Shown one piece after another: positions 26,473-33,753 of a stretch of 43,328 bases of DNA. Under the pieces are notes generated by a model, which did not search any database, had not been told where the DNA came from, and saw nothing but the letters and a program-made list of their open reading frames with translations. Origin of the DNA: Rhodospirillales bacterium 70-18 (GTDB lineage: Bacteria; Pseudomonadota; Alphaproteobacteria; Acetobacterales; Acetobacteraceae); assembly GCA_001899585.1 (NCBI GenBank), contig MKWE01000056.1, positions 176,209 to 219,536 of the forward strand, written 5' to 3'. The first letter of the stretch is position 1, and the number at the start of each line of letters is the position of its first letter. The position numbers and the translations under genes were made by a program.

Positions 26473-27123
26473 ATGCGCACTTCGACCATTGCCGTTGCGG
26501 CAGTCGCCCTTCTCCTCGGCGGCAGCCCCGCCTGGGCTCAGGGCAACCCGAGCGCGGACCAGATCATCAACGCCCTGAAGCCGACTGGCGGCCTGCTCGG
26601 CAGCAGCACCCGCGGCATCCGCCCGGCGGCGCCTGCCGTGGCCGCGCCGGCGAGCCCGCATGTGCAGCCGGCGGCTTCGCGGGCGCCGGCGGTTGCCGCG
26701 CCCGCTCCCGCTGCGCCCTCGGTGCAGCCGGCCGCGGCGGCCGCCCCGATGCATGCCGCCCCGCCGGCGGCGGCGCCCTCGGTCAACCTCACGGTGCAGT
26801 TCGCCAACGGCTCGGCGGAACTGACGCCGGCGGCGATCAAGACGCTGGACGAGTTGGGCCGGGCGCTGTCCAGCCCCGCGCTGTCCGGCTATCGCTTCCG
26901 GATTGAGGGCCATACCGACACGGTCGGCTCGCCGGCCTACAACATGTCGCTGTCCCAGCAGCGCGCGGCGAGCGTGGCGAGCTATCTGGAGCAGAAGTTC
27001 GGGGTGGGCGCGGCACGGCTGGAAGCGGTGGGGCGTGGCCAGGAAGGCTTGCTGGTGCCGACGCCGGACCAGACGCCCGAGCCGCGCAATCGTCGCGTGC
27101 AGGTGATTAACCTCGGCGCCTGA
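26473..27123 (+). CDS. Exported OmpA/MotB-type peptidoglycan-binding protein
   Basis: This 216-aa protein has a Sec signal peptide (residues 1-22, ending A-W-A) and no lipobox. An Ala/Pro-rich linker (about 45-105) follows, then an OmpA C-terminal domain (about 108-214). The domain shows [20 protein letters not shown], the peptidoglycan-binding [20 protein letters not shown] and the PRNRRVQVI end. It should sit in the periplasm bound to peptidoglycan. Since TssL already has an OmpA domain, this is an additional anchor; similar proteins (TagL/TagP-like) occur in other T6SS loci. It precedes the HExxH membrane protein by 59 bp and probably forms an operon with it. Confidence 0.85.
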   Translation: MRTSTIAVAAVALLLGGSPAWAQGNPSADQIINALKPTGGLLGSSTRGIRPAAPAVAAPASPHVQPAASRAPAVAAPAPAAPSVQPAAAAAPMHAAPPAAAPSVNLTVQFANGSAELTPAAIKTLDELGRALSSPALSGYRFRIEGHTDTVGSPAYNMSLSQQRAASVASYLEQKFGVGAARLEAVGRGQEGLLVPTPDQTPEPRNRRVQVINLGA

Positions 27124-27182
27124 TTCACCGATGAGGGCCGGCCACGCCGGCCAGTTCGGCCGGAGGACCAGACGGTGGATGC

Positions 27183-28349
27183 ATGAATCCGCGTGGGTCT
27201 GACGACCGGACCGTGAGGATGCGCCCGCCGGCGGCCAAATCTGGCCAGCTGGCGGCAGCATCCTCCGGGCCTGACGCCAACCAGGATGGCGCGGGCGCCC
27301 GGGGCCGTCGCGCCAAATGGGTGTTGCCTGGGCTCGGTGGCGCCGGGGCTTTGCTGGTTGTCCTGGTCGCTGGATATCTGGCGCTCCGCCCCGCCTCGGT
27401 TCCCGTTCCGCCGCCGGCCCTGCCGCAGACCGCCTCGATCCCGGTGGCGCCGGTTCCAGCGGTCCCGGCGCCCGCTGCTCCGGCTCCGGCTCCGGCTCCG
27501 GCTCTGGCGCTTACCGCGCGCACGGCCGACGAGGCGGCGATTGCCGCGCATGTCGCCACCACGCTGACGCTGTTCCGCTTCGCCCCCAATCCGAATATCC
27601 TGGTGTTGGACTTCCCCGGCCTGCACCAGCAGGGGCTGATGCTGAACCGGGTGGCCGCCATGGTCGAAAAGGCCGGCCTGCCGCATGACCGGGTGCTGAC
27701 CGACGCTGAGCTTGATGCCGCCATTCGGGCGCACGGCGACACAGTGGACACGTACTATTATGGCCACGACTATCCGGCCGCCGATCTGGCGGCGTTTTTT
27801 GCGCGGGCCGACCGCCAGGGCGTGCGGCTGGGGGCGGAGGAGGAGGCGTTGCGCGCCATGCTCACCCAGCAGGGCTTGCTGGAGCCGGGCAGCCGTGGTG
27901 CGCTGATCTCCATCCCGAGCGTCAACGCGGCACAGGGGATCGACGAGGCGATGCGGGCGTCGATCCTGCGCCATGAATTGTCGCACGGCGAGTTCTTCAG
28001 CAACCCCGCCTACGCGGCCTATGCCCGGAAATTCTACAACGAGATCATGCCGGAGCCGGCGCGCAAGGCGTTCCTGGCCTATCTGGTCAGCCAGGAATAC
28101 GACCCGGCTGTGCCTGATCTGGTGATCAACGAAACCCAGGCCTATCTGATGAACACCGCCGATCCGCGGCTGTTCAACGCCGCCGTGGTCGGCATGACCG
28201 ATGCGGACCTGAATATCCTGCGGGTGCGCTTCCTGGCGGGCATGCCGGCGGGCTGGCTGCGTGACCGCATCGCGCTCCCGCCCGCGGTGGCCGCTTCCGC
28301 CAACGCCGCCAGCCGCCCGGCGCCCGAAGGGGCGCCGGTTCGGCAGTAA
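27183..28349 (+). CDS. Membrane-anchored HExxH metallopeptidase-like protein
   Basis: I do not recognise a named family for this 388-aa protein. It has a cytosolic tail (1-44), one transmembrane helix (about 46-68, with basic residues before it), a Pro/Ala-rich linker (70-108) and a periplasmic globular domain (about 115-360). The domain contains R-H264-E265-L-S-H268, a canonical zincin motif, and 49 residues later I-N-E317-T-Q-A-Y, which could give the third zinc ligand as in gluzincins. The cytosolic tail has D8-R9-T10-V11-x-x-R-P, very like the phosphorylated tail of TssL. The location next to ppkA and the OmpA protein suggests a T6SS envelope factor, possibly a wall-remodelling enzyme. 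Protease activity is inferred only. Confidence 0.7.
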   Translation: MNPRGSDDRTVRMRPPAAKSGQLAAASSGPDANQDGAGARGRRAKWVLPGLGGAGALLVVLVAGYLALRPASVPVPPPALPQTASIPVAPVPAVPAPAAPAPAPAPALALTARTADEAAIAAHVATTLTLFRFAPNPNILVLDFPGLHQQGLMLNRVAAMVEKAGLPHDRVLTDAELDAAIRAHGDTVDTYYYGHDYPAADLAAFFARADRQGVRLGAEEEALRAMLTQQGLLEPGSRGALISIPSVNAAQGIDEAMRASILRHELSHGEFFSNPAYAAYARKFYNEIMPEPARKAFLAYLVSQEYDPAVPDLVINETQAYLMNTADPRLFNAAVVGMTDADLNILRVRFLAGMPAGWLRDRIALPPAVAASANAASRPAPEGAPVRQ

Positions 28350-28367
28350 CCGCCGGCCGGCGAGGGG

Positions 28368-30542
28368 TCAGCGCGCCTCGGTATCCACCCGCACGGCGTT
28401 GGCGACGATCTGCACACCCTGGCGCCTGGCGGCCTCGATGGCGGTCTTCAGGTCGCGCAGGTAGGCGTCGCTGGTGTCGTCGTTGCTGCGGGGGTGCGGG
28501 AACAGCGGGGCCGAGGTGGCGATCACCAGGATCATGTCGGTGCCGAAGGGCGGCCCCACCGTCCAGCCGACCTCCTCGGGTTTGCAGCGGCAGGTCACGG
28601 GGTCGCCAAGCGTTACCACCGCGCCGGCCGGGAAGGTGCGGGCGGCCTCGCGGATGGTCGTGTGCAGGCTCTGCACGCGGCGATCCGGGGTCTGGATGTC
28701 GATCTGCCGCTCCTCGGCGCTGGGGTGCAGGTGGACCATGCTGCCGTCGCCGGCGAAGTAGTCGACCTGCAGATAGGCGGCGAATGGCGGCACGGTCACG
28801 CGCGGGACGATGCTGTCGGTATCGTGCAGGGGCACCGCGCCGCCCTTGAGGCTGATCGCCAGGTTGCCGGGATGGTCGCCGAAATGGGCGGCGATCGGGC
28901 GGACCGTGTCGAGCACCTTGCAGTACGAGGCGGTGAAGCTGCCGACGTGCCAGGTGAGCGGCGCGGTGCCGGCCGCCGCCTGCACCGCGGCGCGCAGGCG
29001 CGGGGCCACGTCCGGGCCGGCAATGCCGGTGACCACCACACCTCCCTGGTCGGTGACATCGCCGCCGATCAGGGCGCAATTGAACGGCGCGATCGCCGCC
29101 GCCACGGCCGCGCGCAGGGCCGCGGCAGAGGATTGCGGCGCTGGTGGGGGGCTGGGGGCTGGGGCCGGCGCGGGCACCGGTGTTGGGGCGGGGGCCGGCG
29201 GGATTACGGGGCTCGGCGGCGGCACCGGCACCGGCACCGGCACCGGTTGCGGCGCCGGGGCAGGCGCCGGCTGCGGCACTGGCGCAGGCGTAACGGGGGC
29301 TGGCACAACAGGAGCTGGCACGGGCACTGGCCCGGGGGCGGGTGCCGGTGCGGGCGCTGGCACAGGCGCCGGGGCGGGGATCTGGGCAGGGATCGGGGCG
29401 GGGGCCCGGCTGGGCGGTGGCGCCGGGGTCGGCGTGACTGGCATCGGCACGCTGGGGGCCGGCGCCGGGGGTGGCGTCTTGTCGCCGCCAGCCAGCAGGA
29501 AATAGCCGCCACCGCCCAGCACCGCCACCGCGGCCACCGCCACGCCGGCAAAAAGCGGCAGCTTGCTGCGAGCGGGTGGCGTGGCGTTGGCCGGCGATGC
29601 GGCGGCGCGCGGCGGCGCGGCCGGGGAAGCGGCCGGCGGGCGCGGGCGCTGCGTGGCGATCACCGTCGCGTCGGCCTCGGCGGCTTGCGGCGGCGTGGCG
29701 CCAGATGCTCCGGCACTCGGCGCCCCGGCGCCGTTGAAGGCCGCGCGCAGGGCCTGGGCGAACTCGTTGGCCGAGGCAAAGCGCTGCTCCGGACGCTTGG
29801 CCATCGCCTTGGCCACCACCTCGTCCAGCGCCGCCGGGGCGGTGACCGACAGCTCCGACGGGCGCGGCGGCGTGGTGTTCAGCGCCTTGTGCATGATCGC
29901 CGTCATGCTGCCTTCGAACGGGCGCTCGCCGGTGAGCATCTGGTAGAGCACCACGCCGGCCGAATAGATATCGGTGCGGGCGTCGACCGTCTGGCCCATG
30001 AATTGTTCGGGCGACATGTAGGCCGGCGTGCCCATGATGGTGCCGGCCTGCGTCATGCTGCTGCTCTCGATCCGGGCGATGCCGAAATCGGCGATCTTCA
30101 CCTGGCCGTCGAGCGTGATCATCACGTTGGCTGGCTTGATGTCGCGGTGCACCACGCCGCGCTCGTGGCTGAACTGCAGCCCTTCGAGCAGCGCCTCCAT
30201 CACCCGCACGGTCTCGGCGACGGGGAAGCGCTCCTGCTTCTCCATCACCCCCTTCAGCGAGTTGCCGTCGACGAACTCCATCACGATGTAGGCCAACGTG
30301 TCGGTTTCGCCGTAGTCGAACACGCCGACGATGTTGCGATGGGTCAGCCGGCCGGCGGCCTGGGCCTCGCGCTTGAAGCGTTCCAACTCGTCCTGCGCCT
30401 CGGTATCGGAGGGGTCGGGCAGGGTGATCGTCTTGATCGCCACGCGGCGGTCGATGACGGGGTCGCGGGCGTCGTAGACGGTGCCCATGGCGCCCTTGCC
30501 GAGGATGCCCCGGATCTCATACTTGCCGAGCCGCTGCTCCAT
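28368..30542 (-). CDS. ppkA: T6SS Ser/Thr protein kinase PpkA (ImpN type)
   Basis: This 724-aa transmembrane kinase switches on the T6SS. The kinase domain (about residues 8-270) has GKGAMGTVY, K37, H-R-D134-I-K-P-A-N, D152-F-G and an activation loop with T168/T172. A juxtamembrane stretch contains D291-A-T293-V-I. One transmembrane helix (about 328-351) leads to a 115-residue Pro/Ala linker (356-470) and a periplasmic domain (about 471-724). That domain's second half resembles DUF4384 (FAAYLQVDYFAGDGSMVHLH; TDMILVIATSAPLF). The ATG at 30542 is preceded by GGAAGGGG and begins the kinase fold directly. It converges on the HExxH gene with an 18-bp gap. Confidence 0.94.
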   Translation of the reverse strand: MEQRLGKYEIRGILGKGAMGTVYDARDPVIDRRVAIKTITLPDPSDTEAQDELERFKREAQAAGRLTHRNIVGVFDYGETDTLAYIVMEFVDGNSLKGVMEKQERFPVAETVRVMEALLEGLQFSHERGVVHRDIKPANVMITLDGQVKIADFGIARIESSSMTQAGTIMGTPAYMSPEQFMGQTVDARTDIYSAGVVLYQMLTGERPFEGSMTAIMHKALNTTPPRPSELSVTAPAALDEVVAKAMAKRPEQRFASANEFAQALRAAFNGAGAPSAGASGATPPQAAEADATVIATQRPRPPAASPAAPPRAAASPANATPPARSKLPLFAGVAVAAVAVLGGGGYFLLAGGDKTPPPAPAPSVPMPVTPTPAPPPSRAPAPIPAQIPAPAPVPAPAPAPAPGPVPVPAPVVPAPVTPAPVPQPAPAPAPQPVPVPVPVPPPSPVIPPAPAPTPVPAPAPAPSPPPAPQSSAAALRAAVAAAIAPFNCALIGGDVTDQGGVVVTGIAGPDVAPRLRAAVQAAAGTAPLTWHVGSFTASYCKVLDTVRPIAAHFGDHPGNLAISLKGGAVPLHDTDSIVPRVTVPPFAAYLQVDYFAGDGSMVHLHPSAEERQIDIQTPDRRVQSLHTTIREAARTFPAGAVVTLGDPVTCRCKPEEVGWTVGPPFGTDMILVIATSAPLFPHPRSNDDTSDAYLRDLKTAIEAARRQGVQIVANAVRVDTEAR
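29130..29475 (-). repeat. Pro/Ala low-complexity linker repeat in ppkA
   Basis: The segment encodes the PA/PVP/PAPAPA linker of PpkA (residues 356-470). At the DNA level it includes a run of GGCACC units near 29220-29245 on the + strand. Such short repeats can change length by replication slippage in steps of two codons. Confidence 0.75.
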
Positions 30543-30813
30543 CCTCGCCCCTTCCGCGTGTCCTGGCATGGCGTCGCGTGCGGGTCTTGCCTGCCCGCGG
30601 CGCCGGCGCCTGTCGCGCGCGACTATAGCCCGGCCATGGGCCTGGAAGGAAATGCCCCCTGTGCCGGCTGCCGCCGGATCGGGGTACACGAACCGGGCAC
30701 GCGGGCCGGGTACGGCTTCGGCCGCGACCGGTTGCGCCGGACGAATGTGCCCCCACATCCCTGCTGCACCGGCCGGGCGCCTCCGGCGGGGATGGCGGAA
30801 GGGAACAATACGC
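30543..30813. promoter_or_regulatory. Divergent ppkA/osmC intergenic region
   Basis: This 271-bp gap holds the promoters of two divergent genes. On the minus strand TATAGT (30622-30627) is a fair -10 for ppkA, about 80 bp before its ATG; the TTCCTT 18 bp upstream is a poor -35. On the + strand GGAAGGG (30797-30803) is the osmC ribosome site. I found no credible small gene here. Confidence 0.35.
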
Positions 30814-31245
30814 ATGGCATCGATCAAACGCACGGCCTCGGCTGCCTGGAACGGCTCGGGCAAGGACGGGCACGGCAGCCTGACCACCCAGAGCGCCACG
30901 CTGAAGGACACGCCCTATTCCTTCACCGCACGCTTCGGCGATGGCGCCGGCACCAACCCCGAGGAACTGATCGCCGCCGCCCATGCCGGCTGCTTCACCA
31001 TGGCGCTGGCCTTCCAACTCGGCGCCGCCGGCCACGTGCCGGAGACGTTGAACACGCAGGCGCGGTTGACCATGGAGCAGGAGGACGGCGGCTGGACGAT
31101 CAAGGCCGTGCATCTGGTGCTGACCGGCAAGGTGCCGGGCATCTCGGCCGCGGATTTCGCCGACATCGCCGCAAAGGCCAAGGCCGGCTGCCCGGTGTCG
31201 CGCGTGCTGAAGGCGGACATCACGCTGGAAGCTTCGCTGGGGTAG
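30814..31245 (+). CDS. osmC: OsmC-type organic hydroperoxide peroxidase
   Basis: This 143-aa thiol peroxidase reduces organic hydroperoxides in the cytosol. It aligns by eye with E. coli OsmC over its whole length: GTNPEELIAAAHAGC60FTMAL and KAKAGC126PVSRVLKADITLE contain the two redox cysteines at the expected spacing. The ATG at 30814 gives the standard OsmC length; a longer frame upstream lacks family similarity. It is a single-gene unit next to, but not obviously part of, the T6SS locus. Confidence 0.95.
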   Translation: MASIKRTASAAWNGSGKDGHGSLTTQSATLKDTPYSFTARFGDGAGTNPEELIAAAHAGCFTMALAFQLGAAGHVPETLNTQARLTMEQEDGGWTIKAVHLVLTGKVPGISAADFADIAAKAKAGCPVSRVLKADITLEASLG

Positions 31246-31422
31246 CGCGCGGGCGAGCCGCATCTCGGCGTTTAGCAGGCGATTGAGGAACGCGACGGCA
31301 AGCTCCCTGTCGCGCGCCGGTCGGGATGGCGGCGCGGGCTGTCCGGCCGCCTCCGTCCGTGCCGTAGATCGCCTGTCAGCCCTACGGGCTCCCACAATGA
31401 TGGAGAGGCCAGAGGCGGCAGG
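31246..31422. other. Convergent osmC / rraA-like intergenic region
   Basis: This 177-bp non-coding gap has weak inverted repeats only: CGCGAC...GTCGCG near 31303-31326 and CCGTAG...CTACGG near 31363-31388. They lack T-runs. I see no gene here. Confidence 0.4.
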
Positions 31423-32100
31423 TCACCCCTTTGCCTGGACGGCCATGATCTCGCGCAGCCTGGCGTTGGTGCCGTTCAACTCCGGCAGCCGCGCGCCCTT
31501 GGCGACTTCGGCCAGGCGCGGCCCCTCGTCGGCCTGCATCTTGATCGCGCGCGGCGCGGCATCGGCGATCTGTTCCGCCTTGAGCACCAGCACGCCGTTC
31601 TCGTCGGCCAGCACGGCATCGCCGGGGTTCACCGGCACGCCGCCGATGCTGATCGGCACGCCGAACTCGCCATTCTGGTAGGGGCGCTTGGTGGTCACCA
31701 CCGACAGCCCGCGCGCCCAGATCGGCATCTTGTAGTCGCGGATCTCGCCGATATCGGTCGCCACGCCATCGATGATGATGCCCAGTGCCCCGGCCTCGCG
31801 CGCCGCGAAGGCGACGCCGCCGCCCACGGCCGCGTGCCGCTCGTCGCCGAAGCGGTCCACCAGCAGGATGTCGCCCGGCCGCAACTGGCCCAGCGCGTAG
31901 TGCACGATGGTGCTGTCATTGCCGGCACAGCGCACCGTCACTGCGGTGCCGGCGATGCGCGGCACCTGCCAGAGCGCATGGATCTTCGGGTCGACGAAGC
32001 CGAAATCGAGGAAATGCCCGATGGTGGCCGGCTCGGCCTTGGCCAGCAGCGCGATCAGCGCCGGGTCCACCTGCGGCGGCAGCGGATTGATGATGAACAT
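31423..32100 (-). CDS. RraA-family protein (aldolase/decarboxylase-like)
   Basis: This 225-aa member of the RraA/HMG-aldolase fold has the substrate loop A-V-G-G-G (91-95) and I-I-D111-G-V-A-T115-D116. In HMG/CHA aldolases and in E. coli RraA the latter motif reads D-G-x-x-R-D, and the Arg-Asp pair serves substrate and metal. Here the Asp is kept but the Arg position appears to be Thr115, so standard aldolase activity is uncertain. It is the last gene of the minus-strand operon, 29 bp after the second permease. A role in processing a carbon product of the transported compound is inference. Confidence 0.85.
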   Translation of the reverse strand: MFIINPLPPQVDPALIALLAKAEPATIGHFLDFGFVDPKIHALWQVPRIAGTAVTVRCAGNDSTIVHYALGQLRPGDILLVDRFGDERHAAVGGGVAFAAREAGALGIIIDGVATDIGEIRDYKMPIWARGLSVVTTKRPYQNGEFGVPISIGGVPVNPGDAVLADENGVLVLKAEQIADAAPRAIKMQADEGPRLAEVAKGARLPELNGTNARLREIMAVQAKG

Positions 32101-32129
32101 GGCAGTCTCCTAGAGGATATATCCGGAAC

Positions 32130-32912
32130 TCATTTGCCCACCGCCCGGCGCAGCCCGATGGCGCGGTCCAGCACCAGCACGACGCACAGCGTCAGCAGCA
32201 CCAGCACCGAGGACACCGCGGCCACCAGTGGGTCGGTGCGGCTTTCCACGTAGCGATACAGCGCCACCGGCAGAGTCACCAGCCGGGGCCCGACGATGAA
32301 CAGACTGACCACCACCTCGTCGAACGACACCAGGAACACGATGGCGCAGGTGGCCACCACGCCGGGGAGCATCAGCGGCAGGGTGATCCGGCGGAACACC
32401 GCGCCGGGCGGGGCGCCGAGGCTCGCCGCCGCTTCCTCCACTGTCGCCGGCAAGGTCGAGAGGGCGGTCGAAAGCACGCGCAACGCATAGGGCAGGGTCA
32501 GCAGCAGATGCGCCAGCACCAGGCCGGGCCAGCTTCCCACCAGCCCGTAGGAGACGAACACGATCAGCATCGCCAGGCCCAGCACGATGGTGGGCAGCAG
32601 CAGCGGTGCGGTCAGCAGCGCCATCACCGCGTCCCGCCCGGCGAAGCGGCGGCGCGCCAGCATCAGGGCGGCCGGCGTTGCCACCAGCAGCGACAGCACG
32701 GTGACCACGCAGCCCAGCACCAGCGAGTTCCACGCCGCCTCCATCAGGCCCGGCTCGGTGAACATCGCGCCGTACCAGCGCAGGCTGAAGCCGCTGGGCG
32801 GCCATGCCAGCACCCGGTCGGCCGAGAAGGACATCGGAAACACCAGGATCACCGGCGCCAGCAGGAAGGCGAACAGCACCAGCACCAACAGCGTGAAGGC
32901 CAGGCGTCCCAT
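32130..32912 (-). CDS. ABC transporter permease, PotC/PhnV-like
   Basis: This 260-aa inner-membrane permease has about six transmembrane helices, starting LAFTLLVLVLFAFLLAPVIL. The EAA motif that contacts the ATPase is EEAAASLGAPPGAVFRRITLP (about residues 165-185, seen as consecutive parts). Family similarity is to the second permease of spermidine/putrescine-type importers, which includes 2-aminoethylphosphonate (PhnSTUV-type) systems. Its ATG at 32912 lies five bases after the stop of the first permease. Substrate cannot be told from this subunit. Confidence 0.93.
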   Translation of the reverse strand: MGRLAFTLLVLVLFAFLLAPVILVFPMSFSADRVLAWPPSGFSLRWYGAMFTEPGLMEAAWNSLVLGCVVTVLSLLVATPAALMLARRRFAGRDAVMALLTAPLLLPTIVLGLAMLIVFVSYGLVGSWPGLVLAHLLLTLPYALRVLSTALSTLPATVEEAAASLGAPPGAVFRRITLPLMLPGVVATCAIVFLVSFDEVVVSLFIVGPRLVTLPVALYRYVESRTDPLVAAVSSVLVLLTLCVVLVLDRAIGLRRAVGK

Positions 32913-32917
32913 CGCGG

Positions 32918-33751
32918 CTACTCCACCGCCCGCACGGCGCGGCCATACAGCAGCAGCGCCAGCCCGAAGATGACCAGCACCAGCATCGACAGCGCCGCCG
33001 CCACCGGCCAGTTCAGCGTGACGATCGCCTGGTCGTAGATCTCGGTGGCCAGCAGGAACACCCGCCCGCCGCCGAGCAGCTTGGGGGTGATGAAGCTGCT
33101 GACCGAGAGCACGAAGGCCAGCAGGCAGCCCAGCAGGATGCCCGGCAGCGTCAGCGGCAGCACCACCCGGCGGAACACCACCAGCGGCGGCGCCCCCAGG
33201 CTGGAAGCCGCCTCCTCCAGCGAGGCATGCAGCCGCCCGAACCCGGCGAGCAGCGACAGCACCATGTAGGGCATCAGGATCTCGACCAGGCCGATCACCA
33301 CGCCGGTGGTGTTGAAGATCATCCGTGGCGGCGCGATACCCAGCGCCTGCAATGCCGACGCGACCACCCCGTGCTCGCCCAGGATCACCAGCCAGCCATA
33401 GGTGCGCACCACCGCCGAAACCAGCAGCGGCGAGATGCAGGCCACCATCAGCAGGTTGCGCCACCGCTCCGGGGCGCGATGCACGAACAGCGCGATCGGG
33501 TAGGCGCAGAGCAGCGTCAGCACGGTGATGAACAGCGACAGCGCCACCGACCACAGCACCAACTCGGCGTAGTACGGGTCGGTCAGCACGTCCTGCCAGG
33601 TCGCCCAGGTAAACATTGTGCCGATCGAGCCGCCGGGCATCCCCTCGCGGAACGACAGCATGGCCAGGTTCAGCATCGGCGCCAGGAAGGTGGCGAGGTT
33701 AACCAGCAGCGCTGGCACCAGGAACAGCGGCAGCAGCAGGCGCGCGGGCAT
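32918..33751 (-). CDS. ABC transporter permease, PotB/PhnU-like
   Basis: This 277-aa first permease of the importer has about six transmembrane segments (LLLPLFLVPALLVNLATFLA at the N-terminus). The EAA loop is EEAASSLGAPPLVVFRRVVL, and PLLVSAVVRTYGWLVILG, typical of PotB-like proteins, is present. The ATG at 33751 follows the ATPase stop by two bases, indicating tight coupling. A longer upstream frame overlaps the ATPase gene and was rejected. Confidence 0.93.
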   Translation of the reverse strand: MPARLLLPLFLVPALLVNLATFLAPMLNLAMLSFREGMPGGSIGTMFTWATWQDVLTDPYYAELVLWSVALSLFITVLTLLCAYPIALFVHRAPERWRNLLMVACISPLLVSAVVRTYGWLVILGEHGVVASALQALGIAPPRMIFNTTGVVIGLVEILMPYMVLSLLAGFGRLHASLEEAASSLGAPPLVVFRRVVLPLTLPGILLGCLLAFVLSVSSFITPKLLGGGRVFLLATEIYDQAIVTLNWPVAAALSMLVLVIFGLALLLYGRAVRAVE

Positions 33752-33753
33752 AC

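Noticed and set aside
27134-27150. GGCCGGC-CAC-GCCGGCC hairpin before the HExxH gene
   Set aside because: GC-only stem in a 59-bp intra-operon spacer; common by chance here and not followed by a T-run.
28350-28367. CGCCGGCCGGCG palindrome between the HExxH gene and ppkA
   Set aside because: A short self-complementary GC string is likely by chance at this base composition, and no T-run supports a terminator.
28494-31286. 930-codon open frame on the plus strand opposite ppkA
   Set aside because: Composition is a mirror of the kinase and its Pro/Ala linker (Gly/Arg/His runs); ppkA is unmistakable on the other strand.
31250-31395. Possible transposase remnant read from the minus strand after osmC
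   Set aside because: A short helical-looking peptide stretch gave a vague impression of a transposase tail, but no catalytic motif, terminal repeats or target duplication were seen.
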